Source: Pedobacter cryoconitis
GTDB lineage: Bacteria; Bacteroidota; Bacteroidia; Sphingobacteriales; Sphingobacteriaceae
Direction of reading: 5' to 3'
DNA: 64,000 bases
NCBI GenBank assembly: GCA_019352875.1
Contig: JAAAFW010000006.1
Location: 387,733-451,732, forward strand
In this document: in pieces, positions 28,883 to 36,650 of the stretch
How positions within the stretch are numbered: position 1 is the stretch's first letter
Layout: every line of letters starts with the position of its first letter
Program-made: the position numbers and the translations under genes
The notes under the pieces: generated by a model
The model's input: only the letters and a program-made list of their open reading frames with translations
Database searches by the model: none
What the model was told of the DNA's origin: nothing

Positions 28883-29656
28883 ATGAAAAAAATAGTCTTA
28901 ATATTATGCCTTTCGATCATCGTATCAATTGCAGCATCCGCCCAGACTGGAAAAATTAGTTATTTACATATATCTAGCTACCTGGGCTCTCCTTCAGATA
29001 CTTTGCAGGCAGAACTTAATTTTAACGGGCAATACGCTCAGTACGTTTATGACCGCAATACTTATCAGCCAGCCAAAAAAGAAATCATCGAAAATGCTTC
29101 GGGCCAATATTCAATACACAAATCCGGCGGCAAGCAAACCGATTCAATTGGAAATATTGTGTACACTGACCACAGAAATAAAAAGATGATTACGCGGGAA
29201 ATGCTGCAGTCACAATATTTTATAGTACCTGACACAGTCGCATCTATCACATGGAAAATAACAGGAGATCAAAAAATGATTGCTAAACAGTCCTGTACGA
29301 AAGCTACAGGCAATTACCGTGGGCGTGACTATGAAGTGTGGTTTTCCCCGGAAATTCCTGTCAGTTATGGTCCATGGAAACTTAGTGGTTTACCAGGTCT
29401 TATTATAGAAGCACGATCAGCAGATGGGGAAATCACATTTATCGCTACACATATTCAGATTCCCCTGCCGGCAGCAGAAACTTTACAGGTCCCGGTAAAT
29501 GGAAAACCGGTGAAAGATTTTGCTTCATTTTATCAGTTACAGAATAAAAAGGCTGAAGAGATGGGAAAATACATGAAGTCAATGAGTCAGACACAGGCAA
29601 TAGGCACCAGTATTAAATTAACAACAAAAATTCGGAGAATAGAGAAGTCAATTTAA
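28883..29656 (+). CDS. GLPGLI-family exported protein, copy 1
   Basis: A 257-residue protein with a signal peptide (MKKIVLILCLSIIVSIAASA) and the family hallmark GLPGLI at residues 169-174, preceded by GRDYEVWFSPEIPVSYGPW. GLPGLI proteins are Bacteroidetes-specific, of unknown function, and often lie beside an outer-membrane barrel gene, as here. Beta-rich, presumably periplasmic. Six bases separate it from copy 2, so they form one operon with the downstream barrel. Confidence 0.88.
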   Translation: MKKIVLILCLSIIVSIAASAQTGKISYLHISSYLGSPSDTLQAELNFNGQYAQYVYDRNTYQPAKKEIIENASGQYSIHKSGGKQTDSIGNIVYTDHRNKKMITREMLQSQYFIVPDTVASITWKITGDQKMIAKQSCTKATGNYRGRDYEVWFSPEIPVSYGPWKLSGLPGLIIEARSADGEITFIATHIQIPLPAAETLQVPVNGKPVKDFASFYQLQNKKAEEMGKYMKSMSQTQAIGTSIKLTTKIRRIEKSI

Positions 29657-29662
29657 AGGAAC

Positions 29663-30451
29663 ATGAAATACCGTTTTTTTTACTATGGCAGGTGTTTATC
29701 TGGCCTGATCTTTCTTGTCGTTTGGTTTACCCCAGTAACTGGCCAGGTATTTAAAGATTCTACGGCTTATGAGATTATCTATCAGCAAATCTTTAATTTT
29801 ACAGGTATTCCGGACACCAGTTCCGGTGTTTTACGCAACGCTGAAAACAAGTCTGTTTACGACTATGGACGCAGGAGCGGCAGAGTGGCTAAACTATTGC
29901 GCTATACAGATCCTCATGGGAATGATCACCAGGTTTTACAGGCCGCTGATCGGGGAGATAGCGTAGGGTATAGCATATATAAAAATCTTTCTAAACGCAC
30001 CGTGGTTTCCAGAGAGAAGGTGGTGAACGAATATTTTATCGTTTATGATGCAGAACAAATCGAATGGGAGATAGCCGGACAGTCTAAAAATATCAGTGGT
30101 TATGCAGCGTTTAATGCCAGATGTCATTTCAGAGGTCGGGACTATGAGGCTTGGTTTACTAAAGAAATTCCTGTACTGGATGGACCGTGGAAATTTTCAG
30201 GACTTCCAGGGCTGATTCTTCAGGTTTCCGATAATACTGGAGAAGTCAGTTTTAGTGCAATAGCGATTCAACCTCAGCAGGATAATTCGGTAAATATTAT
30301 CCCTCCTTCCGATTATCCGGAGTTTGCTTCTTATATATCCTTTCTTGAGCATCAGAAGAAATTAGAGCAAGCCGATGAAATGGTAGGAATAAAAGCCGCG
30401 ACAAAGAAAAATTCCACAATCACGTTTAAAAGGATAAAGCTGGAAATGTGA
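29663..30451 (+). CDS. GLPGLI-family exported protein, copy 2
   Basis: A 262-residue paralogue of the preceding gene. It has a signal peptide to about residue 28 and GLPGLI at residues 180-185, with the same context (GRDYEAWFTKEIPVLDGPW). The two copies have diverged strongly outside this block, so they may bind different partners rather than being a recent duplication. Its stop codon overlaps the GTG start of the barrel gene (GTGA), indicating translational coupling. Confidence 0.88.
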   Translation: MKYRFFYYGRCLSGLIFLVVWFTPVTGQVFKDSTAYEIIYQQIFNFTGIPDTSSGVLRNAENKSVYDYGRRSGRVAKLLRYTDPHGNDHQVLQAADRGDSVGYSIYKNLSKRTVVSREKVVNEYFIVYDAEQIEWEIAGQSKNISGYAAFNARCHFRGRDYEAWFTKEIPVLDGPWKFSGLPGLILQVSDNTGEVSFSAIAIQPQQDNSVNIIPPSDYPEFASYISFLEHQKKLEQADEMVGIKAATKKNSTITFKRIKLEM

Positions 30452-33156
30452 CCAATACCAAGAATTACATCCCGCGTTTAATCTGCTGCTTATTGCTGAA
30501 TATTTATTTCGGACAAGTCTGTGCGCAATCCGGATTTTTAACGGGTAGAGTGACTGACCTTGCAGGAAAAGTTTTACCTGATGTAAATATTATATTGTAC
30601 AGTCAACCCGACACGGCCATTGCGAACTATACAAAAACAGATAGTCTGGGTAATTATATTTTGAACTATCATGGGTTTACACCAGTCATGGTCAGCGCGA
30701 GCATAATCGGCTATCAACGTGTGAGCAAGCTATTGCCGGCTTTTGAGAATGGGCGGAGGGTTGAGATGAATTTCCTGTTGAAAGGCCATACACTAGTTTT
30801 AGATGAGGTTAATATTATTAAAAAGGCGAAAATTAGTCAAAAGGGTGATACCACTACCTATGATCTTTCTTCCTTTACGAACAATACTGAGCGCGCGCTG
30901 GAAGAAGCTCTCGCTAAATTGCCGGGTTTTCGTGTTGATGAGGGAGGAAAAGTATCCGTTAACGGAGTTCCAATACAAAAGATACTGATTGATGGGGACG
31001 ACTTGCTGGATAAAAATTACCGGCTTCTGTCGAGAAACTTATCCGCAGGCCTGGTGAATCAAGTGCAGGTGCTGAATAATTTTGTAAATAACCCACTATT
31101 GAAAGGATTGGAGAAAACTACAGATGTAGCCCTGAATATCTCTTTAAAAGACAAGGATAAAAAAATTCTGATAGGTGATGCCAGTGTAGAAGGAGGACAT
31201 CAGGACAGATATAATTTGTCGGGAAATGCAATATTATTAGGTAAGCAGGTCAAGGTCTACGCCCTTATGAACCTAAACAATATAGGTAATGATTTAATGC
31301 CCTCCTTATACCAGAGTCCGGAAAAATCGACTTCACTGAGTATTCCATTTGAACCGGAGGTTAGTAGTTCCTCTCTGGTGGATGTGGCCCCCGGTCAACC
31401 GCCTGTGATCGAAAGGAGGCATACAATTCTGAATAAATCCTGGATGCAGTCTGTAAATTTCACGAATAGAAGCATCAAAGGGCTTTCGGTGAGAGGAAAT
31501 ATGAATTTTTTCGATGACAAACAGACGCAATTTCAACGATCCTCAACTACGTATAATTTGCTTGAAGATTCCATCAGATTTGACGAACGTAAATCCTATC
31601 AGAAGAAAATAATTTCGGCTGATGCCGCTGTACAGCTCAACTATCAAATTACCAGAAACGCAGGATTAACTTATGATTCGAAAGTGCTTTTCGGAAATTC
31701 TAAAGAATATATGGACTTGCTGGTAAACCATACTGTTGTCAATCAATATTTGAAAACGCGCATGGTTAACACCGAGCAGAAACTCAATTACACCTGGAGA
31801 ATTGACGATCGCAGGGCATTTATTGCTGATGTTGCTTGGATTACAAGGCGAGCTCCCCAGCAGACTACCATCGAGGGCTATGATTATAGCGTATTACTCG
31901 ATGGAGACGAGCAATTGAAAGTAAACCAGTATTCATCAAATCCGGTAGATTATATGGGTGGATCATTAAAGTATTACCGCCGATACGATGCATATACGAT
32001 AACTTATACATTAGGTGAAGACCGTTATAGTCAGCGGTTAAATTCACTTTTCAGGCCGGCAGATGACGAAAATTCAAATTCACAAGACTTTAGTAATTCC
32101 GGACAGCTGATTAAAAATAATCTCTATGCTAATTTAAGTATTAACCGTAAAATATCCAGGAATCTTGAACTTACTGGTAAGCTTGGATTACATAGGCTTT
32201 CGTTAAGTTTCAAGGATAACAGATCTGTTGCTGAACCTCATTTCAATGAACAGGACTGGTCTGTACGACCTGACCTGACTCTGGTCTATCTTTTGAGCAG
32301 AAAAAGTAAAATTACCTTGAATTATAATTCAGGACAGGATTTTCCAGATATACAAAATTTTTCATCGGGATATGTACTTACGAGTTATCGCGGATTTACG
32401 CGTTATGAAGCAAACCCAAACCTGATCAAAAAATATCAGGGGAGTATTGGCTACCGTTATTCAGATATTTACAACCAGGTTTCAGCGTTTTTAAATGCCT
32501 ATTACAGTTTGATAAAGAATAATTATGCCGACAGTCTGGAGATCACTCAAAATCTGAACCTTTCTACGAAATATGCGCTGGATAAACCTACCCGGCTGTT
32601 TGGTCTGCTGGCTGCTGTAGATAAATTCATCTCTCCTTTATCTACTACTGTCCGTCTGCAGAGTAACGTAATGCGATATAGTACCTTCAATGTATTGAAT
32701 AATCAGGCAGAAAGACAGGTAATAGGTTGGACTTCAGATACCAGACTGGCGTTGGTAACTGCATTCGACGGATGGCTTAATTTTGACGGTTTTGTGCAGT
32801 ACAGATGGGTTAAAAATCAATTCCTAACCGCCGGACAATCTGGTTCGGCAACGAACAGCACCTGGAAAAGCTTCTTGAAAGCCGATCTGAAAATTATGGG
32901 TTCTTCTTTTGTCCAGCTTTCCGGAACCCGGTATTATTGGCAAAATAATCAGCATATGGCCAGCCCTGTGTATTTTTTCGATGCAGGATTTTTATGGAGG
33001 CCGGATAAGCGAAAGTTTTCTCTGTCTGCAACGGTCAGAAATTTACTTGATAAAAAAGAAGTTGAGTTCAGCACATTGTCAGACTATCAATATAGCTCAA
33101 ATACGTATAACTTATTACCGAGGATGCTTTTGCTAGGTGTGAAGTACCAATTTTGA
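30448..33156 (+). CDS. Outer-membrane beta-barrel with carboxypeptidase-like N-terminal domain
   Basis: A 902-residue protein with a GTG start overlapping the GLPGLI gene stop. A signal peptide (ends near CAQS, residue 29) is followed by a carboxypeptidase-regulatory-like domain (FLTGRVTDLAGKVLPDVNI), a plug-like segment (LPGFRVDEGGKVSVNGVPIQ, ILIDGDD) and a long beta-strand-rich barrel to the C-terminus. It resembles the TonB-receptor-like barrels that accompany GLPGLI proteins. Whether it is a TonB-dependent importer or a secretion/assembly pore is not clear. Confidence 0.85.
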   Translation: MTNTKNYIPRLICCLLLNIYFGQVCAQSGFLTGRVTDLAGKVLPDVNIILYSQPDTAIANYTKTDSLGNYILNYHGFTPVMVSASIIGYQRVSKLLPAFENGRRVEMNFLLKGHTLVLDEVNIIKKAKISQKGDTTTYDLSSFTNNTERALEEALAKLPGFRVDEGGKVSVNGVPIQKILIDGDDLLDKNYRLLSRNLSAGLVNQVQVLNNFVNNPLLKGLEKTTDVALNISLKDKDKKILIGDASVEGGHQDRYNLSGNAILLGKQVKVYALMNLNNIGNDLMPSLYQSPEKSTSLSIPFEPEVSSSSLVDVAPGQPPVIERRHTILNKSWMQSVNFTNRSIKGLSVRGNMNFFDDKQTQFQRSSTTYNLLEDSIRFDERKSYQKKIISADAAVQLNYQITRNAGLTYDSKVLFGNSKEYMDLLVNHTVVNQYLKTRMVNTEQKLNYTWRIDDRRAFIADVAWITRRAPQQTTIEGYDYSVLLDGDEQLKVNQYSSNPVDYMGGSLKYYRRYDAYTITYTLGEDRYSQRLNSLFRPADDENSNSQDFSNSGQLIKNNLYANLSINRKISRNLELTGKLGLHRLSLSFKDNRSVAEPHFNEQDWSVRPDLTLVYLLSRKSKITLNYNSGQDFPDIQNFSSGYVLTSYRGFTRYEANPNLIKKYQGSIGYRYSDIYNQVSAFLNAYYSLIKNNYADSLEITQNLNLSTKYALDKPTRLFGLLAAVDKFISPLSTTVRLQSNVMRYSTFNVLNNQAERQVIGWTSDTRLALVTAFDGWLNFDGFVQYRWVKNQFLTAGQSGSATNSTWKSFLKADLKIMGSSFVQLSGTRYYWQNNQHMASPVYFFDAGFLWRPDKRKFSLSATVRNLLDKKEVEFSTLSDYQYSSNTYNLLPRMLLLGVKYQF

Positions 33157-33268
33157 ATTGAAAATCATCAAAAATAGCAGATCAATATTGGAACAAAGCC
33201 ACTTTTATACATTCAGATTTAAAAGATTTGCTTTTATAAGAATTGGCTGTTATCTTCGTTTGATATGA

Positions 33269-33317
33269 AGCAAGACTATGTGGGCTATTATGCCGGTGTA
33301 GTCTTGTTTCTTTTTTT
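33269..33317 (+). terminator. Terminator after the GLPGLI/barrel operon
   Basis: An 8-bp stem (CAAGACTA with its complement, 20-base loop) is followed by a T-rich run at 33307-33317. It lies between the barrel gene and greA. Confidence 0.6.
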
Positions 33318-33344
33318 ACAGGATTTACAAACAATAAAAAAGCT

Positions 33345-33818
33345 ATGACAGAAGTAACATACTATACTCAGGAAGGATTAGATAAACTAAAGGAAGAGGT
33401 ACATTACTTAAAGACTACAGGGAGACAACAGATCTCTAAAGCGATAGCTGAAGCAAGAGATAAAGGTGATCTTTCGGAGAATGCAGAATATGATGCTGCT
33501 AAAGAAGCGCAGGGTCTGCATGAAGCTAAAATATCTAAATTAAATGCCACGCTTGCATCTGCAAGATTAATCGATGAATCGAAGCTGGACCTTTCTAAGG
33601 TGCTGGCACTTTCTATAGTTAAAATAAAAAACGTGAAAAACGGTGCAACCATGACTTATCAGTTGGTAGCAGAAACTGAAGCCGATCTGAAGACTGGCAA
33701 AATTTCAGTTAAGTCTCCTATTGCGCAAGGTTTATTGGGAAAATCGGTTGGAGATAAAACCGAGATTGAAGTTCCGGCAGGAAAAATTGAATTTGAAATT
33801 TTAGAAATCAGCAGATAA
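33345..33818 (+). CDS. greA: Transcription elongation factor GreA
   Basis: A 157-residue factor that enters the RNA polymerase secondary channel and triggers cleavage of backtracked RNA. The N-terminal coiled coil (about residues 8-75) contains the acidic tip region GDLSENAEYDAAKE. The C-terminal FKBP-like domain includes SPIAQGLLGKSVGD. Length and layout are typical. It is followed after 12 bases by the HIT gene. Confidence 0.96.
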   Translation: MTEVTYYTQEGLDKLKEEVHYLKTTGRQQISKAIAEARDKGDLSENAEYDAAKEAQGLHEAKISKLNATLASARLIDESKLDLSKVLALSIVKIKNVKNGATMTYQLVAETEADLKTGKISVKSPIAQGLLGKSVGDKTEIEVPAGKIEFEILEISR

Positions 33819-33830
33819 AATCAGTTAATT

Positions 33831-34241
33831 ATGGCTACTATCTTTACAAAAATCGCAGACCGGGAGATCCCGGCACACATCGTTGCAGAGACAGCAGATT
33901 TTCTGGCCTTTCTGGATGTTAACCCATTGGTACCCGGCCATCTGCTGGTTATCCCTAAAAAGGAGATCGATTATATCTTTGATATGGACGAGGAAAGTTA
34001 TTTCGGCTTAACTCTTTTCGCAAAGATTGTAGCTGAAGGATTAAAAAAGGCATTTCCCTGTGTTAAGGTTGGTATGGCTGTAATTGGACTTGAAGTACCT
34101 CATGTACATATTCATTTGATTCCAATGAATCATGTTGGGGATATGAACTTCAGCAAAGCTAAATTAAACCCTACGCAGGAAGAACTGGAAGAGTCTGCTG
34201 CAAAAATCAGAGCTGAACTATCTGACAATACCAGGGGTTAA
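33831..34241 (+). CDS. HIT-family nucleotide hydrolase
   Basis: A 136-residue HIT-superfamily protein with the His triad VPHVHIHLIPM near residue 90 and the N-terminal FTKIADREIPAHIV and LVIPKKEIDY. HIT proteins hydrolyse nucleoside phosphoramidates or dinucleoside polyphosphates in the cytoplasm; the physiological substrate is often uncertain. Co-transcribed with greA. Confidence 0.93.
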   Translation: MATIFTKIADREIPAHIVAETADFLAFLDVNPLVPGHLLVIPKKEIDYIFDMDEESYFGLTLFAKIVAEGLKKAFPCVKVGMAVIGLEVPHVHIHLIPMNHVGDMNFSKAKLNPTQEELEESAAKIRAELSDNTRG

Positions 34242-34260
34242 TAACCATCTGATAAAAAAT

Positions 34261-34325
34261 CGTTTTAAACATAAAAAGCGGGTGTCTGATTTAATTCGGA
34301 CACCCGCTTTTTTATGTTTAAAACG
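34261..34325. terminator. Long bidirectional terminator between convergent genes
   Basis: The 65 bases form an almost perfect palindrome: 26-base and 27-base arms with one bulged base, and a GC-rich core (GCGGGTGTC) flanked by A and T tracts. It serves the greA-HIT unit and the convergent dtd-mazG unit. Confidence 0.93.
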
Positions 34326-34346
34326 TTAAACTATAAGTAACTTCCC

Positions 34347-34673
34347 TTATTTCAGTTTTGGATTATTATGGTGTCGGTCAGCATCCCTGATGCTCTTCTT
34401 TTCCAGATTTTTCTCCAATGCAGCGTTCAGGTCAATACCTGTCTGGTTGGCCAGGCAAATAAGGACAAAAAGTACATCTGCCATCTCATCTCCCAGATCA
34501 ACGGCTTCATCACTTTTCTTAAAGCTCTGTTCGCCATACTTACGTGACATAATACGGGCTACTTCACCTACTTCTTCCATTAGGATAGCTGTATTGGTTA
34601 ATTCATTGAAATATCTTACGCCGGTAGTCTGGATCCACCGGTCGACAGTTTGCTGAGCTTCTTCTATCGTCAT
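34347..34673 (-). CDS. MazG-like nucleotide pyrophosphohydrolase
   Basis: A 108-residue all-helical NTP pyrophosphatase-like protein. The metal-binding acidic motif is visible as EEVGEVARIM and, further on, GDEMADVLFVL. Such enzymes hydrolyse (d)NTPs, often non-canonical ones, to monophosphates. It starts 2 bases after dtd on the same strand, so the pair is translationally linked; both act in quality control (tRNA charging, nucleotide pool). Confidence 0.88.
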   Translation of the reverse strand: MTIEEAQQTVDRWIQTTGVRYFNELTNTAILMEEVGEVARIMSRKYGEQSFKKSDEAVDLGDEMADVLFVLICLANQTGIDLNAALEKNLEKKSIRDADRHHNNPKLK

Positions 34674-34675
34674 AG

Positions 34676-35128
34676 CTATTCTTTATTTTTTGTGTCTATA
34701 GTAATGGTTACCGGGCCGTCATTGACAAGGCTGATCTGCATATCTGCCCCAAAGATTCCTGTAGCAACTGGTTTACCCAGCAATTCGGCTAGTTGTTGCT
34801 GCATCTGCTCATAAAGCGGAATAGCTTTCTGGGGTCGTGCTGCCCGTGTAAAACCCGGACGGTTACCTTTCTTTGTCGCGGCAAATAATGTAAACTGACT
34901 GATCAGAAGTATTTCACCACCCAAATCAAGCAGTGATCTATTCATTAGCCCGGCATCATCCCCGAAAATTCTCAAATTACAGATTTTTGCAGCAAGCCAT
35001 TCGAGGTCCTCTTGTTCATCTGCATCTTCAATTCCCAGCAGCACCAGTAGTCCGCCCTTAATTTCACCGGTCAGCTTTTCCTCTACATGGCAGCTGGCCT
35101 TTGTCACTCTTTGTATTACAGCTCTCAT
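34676..35128 (-). CDS. dtd: D-aminoacyl-tRNA deacylase
   Basis: A 150-residue enzyme that removes D-amino acids, and glycine from mischarged tRNA-Ala. Diagnostic motifs are MRAVIQRVTKASC at the start, ISQFTLFA in the active site, and LVNDGPVTI near the end (the Gly/cisPro-Pro loop). Length is typical. Promoter not identified; a tandem repeat lies upstream at 35187-35343. Confidence 0.96.
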   Translation of the reverse strand: MRAVIQRVTKASCHVEEKLTGEIKGGLLVLLGIEDADEQEDLEWLAAKICNLRIFGDDAGLMNRSLLDLGGEILLISQFTLFAATKKGNRPGFTRAARPQKAIPLYEQMQQQLAELLGKPVATGIFGADMQISLVNDGPVTITIDTKNKE

Positions 35129-35186
35129 ATTACTGCTAAAATAACAATTTCAAATTCTTCCCGTGAAGCCATTCAAAGTGCTTCAT

Positions 35187-35343
35187 ACATTTCCACCCAG
35201 CTATACAAAAGCCTTCCTAAAAGTCCTCCAGACATTTCCACCCAGCCAATACAAAAGTCTTCCTAAAAGTCCCCCATACATTTATTTCCACCCAGCCAAT
35301 ACAAAAGTCTTCCTAAAAGTCCCCCATACATTTCCACCCGGCC
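35187..35343. repeat. Tandem repeat of about 46 bp, 3.3 copies
   Basis: Copies at 35187-35231, 35232-35277, 35278-35327 and a partial copy at 35328-35343. Each begins ACATTTCCACCC and contains TACAAAAG, TTCCTAAAAGTC. Copies 2 and 3 are nearly identical; copy 3 has a 4-base insertion, so the repeat does not keep a reading frame. It lies in the non-coding gap between rsgA and dtd. Confidence 0.85.
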
Positions 35344-35392
35344 ATATATGTCAAACTATTTTACGCTTTATTTTCTCGCGAAACGAGGCAAA

Positions 35393-35423
35393 ATAAAAAA
35401 AGATAGCCCTTCCTATCTTTTTT
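35393..35423. terminator. Terminator after rsgA
   Basis: A short GATAG/CTATC stem sits within an A-tract and a T-tract, giving an extended A/T stem of about 11 bp. It is 39 bases beyond the minus-strand rsgA stop and can act in both directions. Confidence 0.7.
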
Positions 35424-35461
35424 CTATTTTAACAAAGTTGCAGCCGAAAATAAACGTAAAA

Positions 35462-36382
35462 TCAGGAGCGGGTTTCGTTGTTGTGATATATACTAAGATA
35501 ACTATCGTACCTGCTGCCATCTATCTCCCCATTTTCAACGGCTTGTAATACGGCGCATCCCGGTTCATTGATGTGGCGGCAGTTGTGAAACTTACATAAG
35601 TGCATGCGATCGCGCATCTCACGGAAATAGTGGCTGAGTTCTTCGGGTTTGATATCATAGATACCGAGTTCGCGGATTCCCGGAGTGTCAATCAGATAAC
35701 CGCCAAAAGGCAAAGTATGCATTTCAGCAAAGGTTGTAGTATGTTGCCCTTTGTCGCTTGACTCTGAAATTTCTCCGGTTTTAATGCTCCGGCCCGGAAG
35801 CAGGGCATTGATCAGGCTGGATTTACCAACGCCGGAATGTCCGGAGAACAAAGTAGTCTGGTCTTTCAGCAGACTCTCTATTAAAGGAATATTTGTGCCT
35901 TCGATTGCCGAGACTGTATAGCAGGGATAACCCAGTTGCTCGTAAATAGCTTTATATTCCTGCAATACTTCCAGGCCGTCTTCATTATACAGGTCAAGTT
36001 TGTTGAAAATCAGAACCGCAGGAATACTGTAAGCTTCGGCTGTGACCAGAAAACGGTCTATAAAACCCAGTGATGTTCGGGGTGAAGCGAGGGTAACAAC
36101 TAAGAACGCCTGGTCCATATTGGCTGCAATGATCTGCGCCTGTTTGGAAAGGTTAATGGATTTACGGATAATATAATTTTTCCGCTCATGAAGTTTGTGA
36201 ATGACACCATTGTCAGAATTAGGTTCCATTTCGAACTCCACCTGGTCACCGACCGCGATAGGATTAGTGGTCTGAATGCCTTTAATCCTGAATTTACCTT
36301 TAATACGGCAGTCGTATTCACGGCCATCTTCTCCGTGAACCTGATACCAGCTTCCTGTTGATTTGATTACTAATCCTCGCAT
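35462..36382 (-). CDS. rsgA: Ribosome small subunit-dependent GTPase A
   Basis: A 306-residue circularly permuted GTPase involved in 30S subunit maturation. In order: an OB-fold (about 1-70), then G4 FNKLDLY, G1 [12 protein letters not shown] and G3 DTPGI in permuted order, and a C-terminal zinc site CKFHNCRHINEPGC. Length and arrangement are typical of RsgA/YjeQ. Transcribed alone, with terminator at 35393-35423. Confidence 0.96.
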   Translation of the reverse strand: MRGLVIKSTGSWYQVHGEDGREYDCRIKGKFRIKGIQTTNPIAVGDQVEFEMEPNSDNGVIHKLHERKNYIIRKSINLSKQAQIIAANMDQAFLVVTLASPRTSLGFIDRFLVTAEAYSIPAVLIFNKLDLYNEDGLEVLQEYKAIYEQLGYPCYTVSAIEGTNIPLIESLLKDQTTLFSGHSGVGKSSLINALLPGRSIKTGEISESSDKGQHTTTFAEMHTLPFGGYLIDTPGIRELGIYDIKPEELSHYFREMRDRMHLCKFHNCRHINEPGCAVLQAVENGEIDGSRYDSYLSIYHNNETRS

Positions 36383-36486
36383 ATTCTGCTGTAAAGGTAA
36401 GGAAAAAGAAAAAAGGTTTGGTTTTTAGAAAAATATAACTTTACTTTATGCCATAGCGAAACACGAAGCGATATCCGCTATTCTAT

Positions 36487-36552
36487 ATGATAAATAATTC
36501 AACAATTACATCCATTATTATTACCACCATCGGGGAAACCAGAGGGAGGTGA
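36487..36552 (+). CDS. thrL: Threonine operon leader peptide
   Basis: A 21-codon reading frame (ATG to TGA) ends 98 bases before thrA. It encodes five Thr and six Ile, clustered as STITSIIITTIGET, the same bias as E. coli ThrL. It precedes a strong terminator and overlaps a competing hairpin, so it is the sensor of a transcription attenuator: ribosome stalling at Thr/Ile codons should favour readthrough into thrABC. Seen: codon bias and pairing. Inferred: mechanism. Confidence 0.88.
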   Translation: MINNSTITSIIITTIGETRGR

Positions 36553-36630
36553 ATAATGGTATATGAGTAAATCATAAAAAAAAGAACCATTGAAGCGCCT
36601 TCCTCTAAACCGGGAAGGCGCTTTTTTTTT
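36512..36630 (+). promoter_or_regulatory. Threonine attenuator (leader, antiterminator and terminator)
   Basis: Three exclusive pairings are visible. Leader hairpin: CCATTATT (36512-36519) with AATAATGG (36552-36559), plus CACC/GGTG. Antiterminator: AGAGGGAGG (36541-36549) with CCTTCCTCT (36598-36606), nine pairs including one G-U. Terminator: AAGCGCCTTCC (36593-36603) with its complement (36613-36623), then seven further T. A ribosome stalled on Thr/Ile codons would block the first hairpin and free the second, as in classical thr, his and trp attenuators. Confidence 0.85.
36593..36630 (+). terminator. Attenuator terminator before thrA
   Basis: A perfect 11-bp GC-rich stem with a 9-base loop is followed by a T-tract. 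It lies 21 bases before the thrA start, between the leader peptide and the first structural gene. Confidence 0.92.
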
Positions 36631-36650
36631 AACCTAAAGCGATAAAAACT

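Noticed and set aside
35163..35396. 77-codon reading frame through the 46-bp repeats
   Set aside because: Copies differ by 4-base insertions that change the frame; the frame is a by-product of the repeat.
36417..36443. TTTG and TAACTTTA upstream of thrL as a promoter
   Set aside because: The spacer is 15 bases, too short for the 19-20 base consensus; the real promoter was not identified.
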